64,000 bases of DNA, taken from positions 64,642,172-64,706,171 of the forward strand of contig NC_080571.1 in NCBI RefSeq assembly GCF_030247185.1, read 5' to 3'. The translations under genes and the position numbers were made by a program. Origin of the DNA: Malaya genurostris. Taxonomy: Eukaryota; Arthropoda; Insecta; Diptera; Culicidae. The notes beneath the pieces were generated by a model. It was not told the origin of the DNA. It searched no databases and worked only from the letters and a program-made list of their open reading frames with translations. The first letter of the stretch is position 1; each line of letters starts with the position of its first letter. This document shows positions 55,966 through 64,000 of this stretch, piece after piece.

Positions 55966-56553
55966 ATGGCACTTTTAATGATCGTGTAAGAGCCGCTATT
56001 TAAATGAACGTCTAATGTGCAGTAATGACGAATAAATCGGAACCGTATCTTTACGTCTACAGGAATGGTATTTCGAGGATAAATTATTGTTCCGGTTCCT
56101 TTTCTCTTATTGTTTAGAAAACAATAAATTGACGTTTCGGATAATCTTATTTACTATATCTCTTGTGGTCAGACAGCGCTGCCAACTATAACGATTTCTC
56201 GGTATTTATACCGATTTCTCGGTATTTATACCGATTTTTGGACTCGATACAGGAATACAGATATGCTATCTCAAAATACCGATATTTCAATTTTCATACA
56301 GATAAATACCGATTTTCAGTTTTTGTGTTGAATTCCATAGGGGTAAACCAGGTCGAGCGACCTTTTTTTTTTTGGTCGCAAAATCAGTTTCCGCACTAAA
56401 TCGTTTGATTTTTCGAGTAAGATATTCTACAGATAGATTTTTCCGCCAAATACAGATTTTTGGAAAAACAGTTGACAGCCCGATTTTACAATATACACGT
56501 AGAGAAAAAAATTGTAAATATAACCAAATTTGGGTTTTACGCAACGATTTTTT

Positions 56554-58827
56554 GTCGTGAATACGACTTACTTTACTATGGGGTGCCTTTTCAAAATTTA
56601 CCCTCTGAGAGAGTGATAAGTTTTTGATCGTGAATATCTCTTGTTGTATCTAACGAATCAACATAATTTTTGCTACATGCCATCGGAAATATGATCACAA
56701 TTTTATGATAAAATTTTCAGTTGTGTGACATAATCTCAAATAGTTCAAAATTAAACTTTTCTGAAATGTTTGGTATAAACGAGTATCAAAGAGGATAATT
56801 CATATGGCGCGTTTGCCTTTCTCGTATTTTGAAAGCTCATAGCTCAGTGATCTGTGGAAGGATTTATATAATCTAACTACCAATAGAATCGAAATTTTTC
56901 AACTTAAACGTGTATAGCAAGAGCATTGAAGTATTTCAATAGTACACTATTGAAAAACCTATCTCATTTGACCCATGTCAACACCAGCCAATCAGAACGC
57001 GTTCTGAGGAAGAGAAGAAAATAGCTGCTGCTGTACAACAAATCGTTCAAGAAAAATGTTTCCAAAAGTGGTGAATATCGTAGTGAGTTCCTCAATTTGG
57101 TCCTTCTGAATGCTAGAAACGAATCCCTACAGCATATTGATAGTCTCTTTCAATAAATTATGCAAATCCGAAATGAAATAATCGACATTGAAATTCTATA
57201 TGCGGCTATTTTTATAGCCGTTAGGACCGCCCATTAGTGAAAAAGCTACAAACGAAATCACATAAAAGGAAATCTCTTAACAAAAATTGAATCAGTTTGG
57301 ATTCTATCGCCACTGCGAGCAGATGTGTTTTGTGTCGTCTGCACAGCTAGTTTCGCTTTCGACAAGAGCGATTACGTCACAGCTGCCAGTCATTTCGATG
57401 GATGAAAAAGCAACGTTGGAGAGCATTATAAAAAATCAGCCGTTCTAATGGCTCTAAAATTTTTCTAAAGAACTATTAGGATTTGTTTTTCGCAAATCGC
57501 AGGTAATTATCCTCAGTTTAGTGCAAATCAAGAACAATTTGGTTAGATTTGTGCACTTTTCGCTGTGTGAAATTCACAGTAATCGAGATCAAGTGAAGCC
57601 TTTTTTTGAGAAAAATGTTCCGAGTTTAATATCGTAGAGAATTCCGCAATTTGACCCTTCTGAATGCTGGAAATTAATCCCTACAGCATATTGATAGTTT
57701 TTTTCAAAAAATTTTGCAAATCCGAAATGAAATAATCGACATAAAAATTCTGTATGCGGCTATTTTTATAGCCGTTAGGACCGCCCATTAGTGGAAAAGC
57801 TACAAACGAAATCAAATAAAAGGAAATCTCTTAACAAAAATTGAATCAGTTTGGATTCTATCGCCACTGCGAGCAGATGTGTTTTGTGTCGTCTGCACAG
57901 CCAGTTTCGCTTTCGACAAGAGCGATTACGTCACAGCTGCCAGTCATTTCGATGGATGAAAAAGCAACGTTGGAGAGCATTATAAAAAATCAGCCGTTCT
58001 AATGGCTCTAAAATTTTCCTAAAGAACTATTAGGATTTGTTTTTCGCAAACCGCAGGTAATTATCCTCAGTTTAGTGCAAATCAAGAACAATTTGGTTAG
58101 ATTTGTGCACTTTTCGCTGTGTGAAATTCACAGTAATCGAGATCAAGTGAAGCTTTTTTTTGCGAAAAATGTTCCGAGTTTAATATCGTAGAGAATTACG
58201 CAATTTGTCCCTTCTGAATGCTGGAAATGAATCCCTACAGCATATTGATAGTTTTTTTTTTCAATAAATTTGCAAATGCGAAATAAAATAATCGACATTA
58301 ATATTCTGTATGCGACTATTTTTATAGCCGTTAGGACCGCCCATTAGTGAAAATGCTACAAACGAAATCACGTAAAAGAAAGCTCCTAACAAAAATCTAA
58401 TCAGTTTGGATTCTATCGCCAATGCGAGCAGATGTATTTTGTGCCGTTTGCAAAGCTAGTTTCGCTTCCGATAAGAGTGATTACGTCACAGCTGCCAGTC
58501 ATTTCGATGGATGAATAAGCATCGTTGGAAAGCATTATAAAAAATCAGCCGTTCTAATGGCTCTAAAAGTTTTCTGAAGAACTATTAGGATGTGTTGTTC
58601 GCAAATCGAAAGAAAATATCCTCAGTTTAGTGCAAATGTAGAACAGTTTGGTTAGATTCTTGCACTTTTCGCTGTGTGAAATTCACAGTAATCGAGATCA
58701 AGTGAAGCCTTCTTTGTTTTTGCGAAAAATGTGGAAAAGGGGAATGCTTGCATAATTCATACAATTGATCAACTATTTGATATTCGGAAGTGTTAAGGAA
58801 CATGTCATTTGTTTTCGTATTCACGAC
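56554..58827. mobile_element. TIR-bounded repeat, GTCGTGAATACGA termini
   Basis: The left end GTCGTGAATACGA (56554-56566) recurs inverted at 58815-58827. Inside lies AT-rich non-coding sequence, including the three 554-bp tandem units. No transposase is visible. The boundaries rest on 13-base termini and need genome-wide copies to confirm. Confidence 0.45.
57048..58730 (+). repeat. Three tandem 554-bp units
   Basis: The landmark AGCATATTGA falls at 57131, 57685 and 58239, a spacing of exactly 554 bp twice. Units 1 and 2 are nearly identical and unit 3 is somewhat more diverged. Each carries a TATAAAAAATCAG box followed by the dyad AGCC-GTTCTAAT-GGCT, and an ATAGCCGTTAGG block. There is no conserved open frame. 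A diverged single unit lies at 1480-1850 (inverted). Confidence 0.9.
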
Positions 58828-59216
58828 ATCCAGTTATGTCTCTGACATTACCCACCCGCCTTTTTTTAAAGTGACAAAAGAAAATATGGTTTGATATAGA
58901 AAACATTGCTGCTTGAAACTACAAAACATGATAATCAATCTTACTCAGTGTGTTAGTTTGTTTCAAACGATATTTTGATAATAACAACAAATATTTCACT
59001 TGTGCGTTCCTGTCAATTTCTTGACAAACAATTTCACAGTGAATTCAATTTGAAAAATTTGTTGTGAATGAACGAACTTTAGATAAAGTTAAGAATTCTT
59101 GTGCTTTAAAATCACAAACATTCCAGTTGAAATAAATTACCTAAAATTTAGCTATTTCAACTAACGCTATTGTTTGTTGAAATCATACATTTTTATTTGT
59201 TTTGCCTTTCTCATAT

Positions 59217-59830
59217 AGAAAGGCTATGCAATCACTGTGAAAATCGACTTTTTAACCGAGGCCCGGAGGGCCGAATGTCATATACCATTCGACTCAGCTC
59301 GACGAACTGAGCAAATGTCTGTGTGTGTGTGTGTGTGTATGTGTGTGTGTATGTAACAAAAATATGCACTCACTTTTCTCAGAGATGGCCAAACCGATTT
59401 TCACAAACAAAGATTCAAATGAAAGGTCTCATAGTCCCATAGCCTGCTATTGAATTTCATTCCGATCCGACTTCCGGTTCCGGAGATATAGGATAATATG
59501 TACCAAAAAAGTGAAAAAAATATGCACTCACTTTTTTCAGAGATGGCTGAACCGATTTTCACAAACTAAGATTCAAATAAAAGGTATTATAGTCCCATAG
59601 CTTGCTATTGAATTTCGTTCGAATGTGACTTCCGGTTCCGGAGTTATATGGTAATATGTGAAAATTTGAGAAAAAGTTTACACTCAATTATCTCTGGAAC
59701 AACTCAACCGATTTTCGCAAACTTAGATTCAAATGAAAGGTCTTATAATATCCTAAAAATTTGTGGAACATTTCATCTGGATCCGGTTCCGGAACTAAAG
59801 CGTGATAAGTGGAAAATTACCAATTTTATT
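59217..59830 (+). repeat. Dispersed repeat with TG microsatellite and ~158-bp tandem blocks
   Basis: It starts near CATATAGAAAGGCTATGC, has a GGCCCGGAGGGCC motif, a (TG)n tract at 59314-59352, then three blocks beginning TATGCACTCACTTTT or a variant (about 59362, 59520 and 59675), each with AACCGATTTTC and ACTTCCGGTTCCGGA. It is non-coding. A diverged inverted piece is at 755-1010. Confidence 0.75.
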
Positions 59831-59865
59831 AGTATTTTTCCACGAACGATGGTTTTTTTTTCAAA

Positions 59866-62800
59866 TAAAATTTTTATTAGGCTCATTTGCTTTAGCTTAA
59901 CGTGGCCGATTGTCTTGTTGTTAGGGAGAGAGAAAGGGATGCCGTATTACGGGGCGGCATACTCCCCAGTTAGTAAGGGGACATAGGGAGGGTGGGACCT
60001 ACACAGTATTGAATTGAAATTTGAATACATCATTGGTTTGTGGCATACATCTTTTAGACACATTTTGCGTTCGATGAATCTTCATGTTTTTCAGCTTGTA
60101 GCAATGAAGAGATTATTCTGGATTGGGATGCTTCGTTGGTGTGTTCTGACGTTGATGTGACGTTTTTGGGTAGCTTCCAGCAACTCAGTCAGTTCAAGGT
60201 AGGTGCATGCTCCGAAGCATCGTTTACACAGGCCATACTTCCAGCAACGTAAAGAAGAGTGCGGTAGAGCTGTAGACGAGAAAGAGATAGGGAGAGCACT
60301 AAATTTGAGCATTGATAGTTTTCAAGAAGTTATAGATGAGAGTCATATAAGGAAGATTTCGAGTTGCCAAGACGTCGCGGACTGGTACGAAGGGTGGTAT
60401 ACCTCGGGCCCGAAGGGAACCTATGAGTTGGGACCTGGCATCACAATACTCGACACATGTCCAAACAACATGTTCGATGTCATGATAACCCTCACCGCAA
60501 ACGCAGACACCACTCTCAGCGAGCCCCACACGACGGAGATGCGCGCTGAACATATAATGATTAGACATGAGCCTTGACATTACACGAATAAAGTCTCGGC
60601 TCACGTCTAACCCCCGGAACCAAGCTTTCGTCGATACCTGTGGGATTATTGAGTGTAACCATCGTCCCAGAGTTCCACTATTCCATGTATTCTGCCAGCT
60701 AGCTAGAGTTTTCTGACGACAGCAACTGAAAAATTCATTGAAGCAGATTGGTCTTTCATAGATATCACCTTCTAGTGCGCCCACCTTGGCTAACGAGTCC
60801 GCCCTCTCATTGCCCCGTATGGAACAATGTGAGGGGACCCAAACCAAGGTAATCTGGTATGATTTTGCAGATAAAGCACTCAATTGTTCCCGTATTTTCC
60901 CCAGGAAATACGGTGAGTGCTTTCCAGGCTTCACTGAACGGAGAGCCTCAATGGAACTGAGACTGTCCGATAAAATGAAGTAGTGATCTGTGGGCAGAGT
61001 GTCAATGATCTCAAGGGTATACTGAATTGCAGCTAGTTCTGCGACGTAAACTGAAGCTGGATCACTGAGTTTATAGGAAGCGGTGAAATTTACATTGAAT
61101 ATACCGAAGCCAGTGGACCCGTCTAGATATGATCCGTCAGTGTAAAACATTTTATTACAGTCGACTTCTTTAAATTTATTATTAAAAATTTTTGGGATCT
61201 CTTGAGGGCGTACAGGATCCGGGATTCCACGAATTTCTTCTTTCATGGATGTGTCGAAAAACACAGTAGAATTAGAAGTATCCACAAAATGAACACGATT
61301 AGGAACAAACGAAGAAGGATTTATATTCTGAGCCATGTAGTCAAAATACAAGGACATAAAACGGGTTTGTGAATTAAGCTCGACGAGCTTTTCAAAGTTT
61401 TCTATCACCATCGGATTCAAAATGTCGCATCGGATTAGCAGTCGATATGAGAGATCCCAGAACCTGTTTTTCAACGGTAAGACGCCCGCCAGCACTTCAA
61501 GACTCATCGTATGGGTTGATTGCATGCAACCCAAGGCAATACGTAAACAACGATACTGAATTCTTTCCAGTTTAATGAAATGAATATTCGTAGCGGAGCG
61601 GAAACAGAAACATCCATATTCCATTACTGACAATATCGTCGTTTTGTACAACCTGATCAGGTCTCCTGGGTGAGAGCCCCACCAAGTTCCGGTTATTGTA
61701 CGAAGGAAATTGATTCTCTGTAGGCATTTTCGTTTCAAATACCTAATGTGACATCCCCAGGTACCTTTGGAATCGAACCAGACCCCGAGATATTTAAATG
61801 TGAAAACCTGAGCTATGGTTTCACCCCCTAGTTGAAGCTGTAGTTGCGCAGGTTCTCGCTTCCTTGAAAATACAACCAGCTCAGTTTTCTCCGTAGAGAA
61901 CTCGATACCCATTTGAAAAGCCCATGTCGACAAGTTGTCGAGGGTATCTTGCAATGGTCCTTGGAGATCGGCAGCTTTGGGTCCTATAATAGACACAACA
62001 CTGTCGTCGGCAAGTTGTCTTAGCGTGCAAGATGTGTTGATACATTCATCAATGTTATTTACGTAAAAGTTGTATAAAAGGGGGCTTAAGCATGAGCCCT
62101 GAGGAAGACCCATGTAACTGAATCGCTTTGTCGTCAAATCACTATGCTCAAAATGCATGTGTTTCTCGGACAATAGATTATATAAAAAGTTGTTCAAAAC
62201 TGGTGAAAGACCATGCTGATGCAACTTCTCAGATAGAACGTTAATGGAAACTGAATCGAATGCCCCCTTGATGTCGAGGAAAACTGATGCCATTTGTTCT
62301 TTACGAGCAAATGCCATTTGAATTTCTGTTGAGAGCAACGCTAGACAATCGTTCGTTCCTTTGCCCCTGCGGAACCCAAATTGTGTACCTGAAAGCAATC
62401 CATTTGTTTCGACCCAATTGTCTAGACGGAAGAGAATCATTTTCTCCAACAATTTCCGAATACAGGAAAGCATAGCAATCGGCCGATACGAATTGTGATC
62501 GGAGGCTGGTTTTCCAGGTTTTTGAATAGTAATAACTCTCACTTTTCTCCATTCGTGTGGGACAATATTACCCTCGAGGAACTTGTTGAATAAATTCAAC
62601 AAGCGCCTTTTGGCAGAGTCGGGCAGATTTTTCAACAAGTTGAATTTAATTCTGTCTAACCCCGGGGCTCTATTGTTACACGACAAGAGCGCAAGTGAGA
62701 ACTCTACCATCGAAAACGGTGTTTCGTTTGTATTCAATGTCGCGACGCGGGATATCTTCTGTTCCGGAACAGAATCAGGACATACTTTCTTAGCGAAATC

Positions 62801-64000
62801 AAATATCCAGCGGTTAGAATATTCCTCGCTTTCGTTCGCGTGATTTCGATTGCGCATGCGACGGGCCGTATTCCAAAGAGTGCTCATTGCTGTTTCTCTC
62901 GTTAATCCGTCAACAAACCTTCGCCAGTAACCGCGTTTCTTAGCTTTAATCAGACTTTTCATTTGAAATTCTAACGCCGCGTATTTCCGATAATTATCTG
63001 GAGTTCCGTTCCTTCTAAACGAGATGAAGGCTGAAGCTTTTTTCGTTTTCAGCTCTGAGCACTCTTTGTCCCACCATGGGTTGGGAGAACGCATACTAGT
63101 TTGCGCGCTAGGTACTCGTTTCGTCTGAGCTTGAATTGCGGTGTCAAGAATCAAGCCAGCCAAAAATGTATACTCTTCCTCCGGAGGAAGCTCCTGTGAT
63201 GTTTCTAGTTTCTCAGATATCGAGCTCGCGTAACGTTTCCAATCAATGTTTCGTGTGAAATCGTACGAAACATTGATTGTTTCCGATGGTCTTCCACGGT
63301 TGGTGATAGAAACTATGATCGGCAAGTGATCGCTACCGTGAGGATCACAGATTACCTTCCACTTGCAATCTAACTGTAGCGAAGTCGAGCAAAGGGATAA
63401 ATCCAGCGCACTTGGTTGTGCTGGCGGTCTAGGGTTCCGTGTCATTTCTCCCGTGTTTAGAATTGTCAAATTGAAGTTGTCACACAGATCTTGGATTAAC
63501 GAAGAACGATTATCATCATATAAGCAGCCCCATCCTGTACCATGCGAGTTAAAGTCCCCTAAAACCAGCCGCGGTGAAGGAAGAAGTTCTATGATGTCTG
63601 AAAGCCGTCGATGCCCTATCGAGACTCTGGGAGGAATGTAGATAGAAGCTATACATAGATCTTTGCCTTTAATATTAATTTGGCAAGCAACAACTTCAAT
63701 TCCCGGTGTCGAGGGGAGGTTAATACGATAAAATGAATAGCACTTTTTAATCCCTAAAAGTACCCCTCCATAAGAATCTTCTCGGTCCAGGCGAATTATG
63801 TTAAAATTATGGAAGTCGAGGTTGATGTTAGAAGTAAGCCAAGTTTCACTCAAGGAGAATACATCGCAATTATGAGTATGTATTAAGTGTTTGAAAGAAT
63901 CAAGTTTTGGGATGATACTTCTGCAATTCCACTGAAGCACAATGATCATATCTTCGATTCTCAGTGGTAAATTATCCATCAAAAGATACGATCGCTGCAA
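59866..64000 (-). mobile_element. I-clade-like LINE, runs off the right edge
   Basis: The minus-strand element comprises ORF2 (60299-64000) and a 3' UTR of about 430 bp ending near an A/T-rich TAATAAAAAT at ~59870. ORF1 and the 5' UTR would be beyond the window. It differs from the LINE at 28.8-34.0 kb in sequence and in its RT box (L-A-D-D rather than F-A-D-D). No target duplication can be tested because one end is missing. Confidence 0.85.
60299..64000 (-). CDS. LINE ORF2: endonuclease, reverse transcriptase, RNase H
   Basis: 1,233 codons open to the window edge; the start may lie outside, although M-D-N-L-P near 63979 is plausible. Endonuclease: L-Q-W-N-C-R-S, S-E-T-W-L, L-G-D-F-N-S-H-G-T-G-W-G, G-S-D-H-L-P-I. 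Reverse transcriptase: A-P-G-L-D-R-I, F-G-F-R-R-G-K-G-T, F-L-D-I-K-G-A-F-D, G-L-P-Q-G-S-C-L-S-P, Q-L-A-D-D. RNase H: Y-T-D-G-S, V-A-E-L-A-A-I, L-S-D-S-L-S-S, P-S-H-C-S-I-R-G-N-E-R-A-D. It ends with a C-x-C-x6-H-x3-H...C-like finger. All catalytic motifs are intact with no stop or frameshift, so a recently active copy is possible. Confidence 0.85.
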   Translation of the reverse strand: MQRSYLLMDNLPLRIEDMIIVLQWNCRSIIPKLDSFKHLIHTHNCDVFSLSETWLTSNINLDFHNFNIIRLDREDSYGGVLLGIKKCYSFYRINLPSTPGIEVVACQINIKGKDLCIASIYIPPRVSIGHRRLSDIIELLPSPRLVLGDFNSHGTGWGCLYDDNRSSLIQDLCDNFNLTILNTGEMTRNPRPPAQPSALDLSLCSTSLQLDCKWKVICDPHGSDHLPIIVSITNRGRPSETINVSYDFTRNIDWKRYASSISEKLETSQELPPEEEYTFLAGLILDTAIQAQTKRVPSAQTSMRSPNPWWDKECSELKTKKASAFISFRRNGTPDNYRKYAALEFQMKSLIKAKKRGYWRRFVDGLTRETAMSTLWNTARRMRNRNHANESEEYSNRWIFDFAKKVCPDSVPEQKISRVATLNTNETPFSMVEFSLALLSCNNRAPGLDRIKFNLLKNLPDSAKRRLLNLFNKFLEGNIVPHEWRKVRVITIQKPGKPASDHNSYRPIAMLSCIRKLLEKMILFRLDNWVETNGLLSGTQFGFRRGKGTNDCLALLSTEIQMAFARKEQMASVFLDIKGAFDSVSINVLSEKLHQHGLSPVLNNFLYNLLSEKHMHFEHSDLTTKRFSYMGLPQGSCLSPLLYNFYVNNIDECINTSCTLRQLADDSVVSIIGPKAADLQGPLQDTLDNLSTWAFQMGIEFSTEKTELVVFSRKREPAQLQLQLGGETIAQVFTFKYLGVWFDSKGTWGCHIRYLKRKCLQRINFLRTITGTWWGSHPGDLIRLYKTTILSVMEYGCFCFRSATNIHFIKLERIQYRCLRIALGCMQSTHTMSLEVLAGVLPLKNRFWDLSYRLLIRCDILNPMVIENFEKLVELNSQTRFMSLYFDYMAQNINPSSFVPNRVHFVDTSNSTVFFDTSMKEEIRGIPDPVRPQEIPKIFNNKFKEVDCNKMFYTDGSYLDGSTGFGIFNVNFTASYKLSDPASVYVAELAAIQYTLEIIDTLPTDHYFILSDSLSSIEALRSVKPGKHSPYFLGKIREQLSALSAKSYQITLVWVPSHCSIRGNERADSLAKVGALEGDIYERPICFNEFFSCCRQKTLASWQNTWNSGTLGRWLHSIIPQVSTKAWFRGLDVSRDFIRVMSRLMSNHYMFSAHLRRVGLAESGVCVCGEGYHDIEHVVWTCVEYCDARSQLIGSLRARGIPPFVPVRDVLATRNLPYMTLIYNFLKTINAQI

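Larger units (their letters stand above)
55560..59850. other. Repeat cluster, no host gene
   Basis: It contains a tRNA-like fragment (55906-55965), a broken copy of the 17.1-kb MITE (about 55960-56025), AT-rich sequence with short direct repeats of CGGTATTTATACCGATTT at 56190-56240, the TIR-bounded repeat (56554-58827) with its 554-bp tandem units, and the 59.2-kb repeat. 58860-59210 holds nothing I can name. Confidence 0.6.

Noticed and set aside
57048..58730. A CRISPR-like or gene-family array
   Set aside because: Units are 554 bp, contiguous, without short repeat-spacer structure or a conserved open frame; the genome is eukaryotic.

Overview
The window is insect nuclear DNA, most probably from a culicine (Aedes-like) mosquito. 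Its genes have GT-AG introns. The cytoplasmic dynein heavy chain, COG1, EDRF1, PET117 and GTSF1-type proteins are all animal orthologues. The space between exons is packed with tRNA-derived SINEs (Feilai-like), I-clade and RTE-clade LINEs, mariner-type elements and many MITEs. The species call is inference; no marker settles it.

Layout. 1-2707: repeat-rich intron. 2708-22451 (+): the last ~3,860 codons of the cytoplasmic dynein heavy chain (Dhc64C/DYNC1H1 orthologue), from the tail/linker through AAA1-AAA6, stalk, microtubule-binding domain (MTBD) and C-terminus. The 5' exons lie outside the window. The most interesting feature is here: two alternative exons (10695-10896 and 11417-11615) encode two versions of the first half of the MTBD. 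They share start and end phase, and splicing both in would break the frame, so they should be mutually exclusive. A possible 27-nt in-frame microexon lies between AAA1 and AAA2. 22452-28776: intergenic DNA with MITEs and a SINE. 28791-33960 (+): an I-like LINE with a perfect 14-bp target duplication and one frameshift in ORF2; its 3' end is 69 bp upstream of the COG1 start codon. 34030-42075 (+): COG1, whose 5.2-kb last intron holds a decayed antisense RTE-type LINE. 42354-42639 (-): a tiny two-exon Gly/Lys-rich gene convergent with COG1. 42640-47628: MITEs and a deleted mariner nested in an older repeat. 47629-51597 (-): complete four-exon EDRF1. 53604-53910 (+): PET117. 54096-54809 (-): a four-exon GTSF1/Asterix-type CHHC zinc-finger gene convergent with PET117. 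55250-55565 (+): a single MBT-repeat fragment like Sex comb on midleg. 55560-59850: repeats, including three tandem 554-bp units. 59866-64000 (-): a second I-clade-like LINE with a long open ORF2 running off the window.

The host genes do not form a pathway. Dynein (retrograde motor) and COG1 (Golgi tethering) both act in membrane traffic, PET117 in cytochrome oxidase assembly and GTSF1 in piRNA silencing, but their adjacency looks incidental. All exon borders were read by eye from splice sites, reading phase and remembered family conservation; no alignment or transcript data were available.
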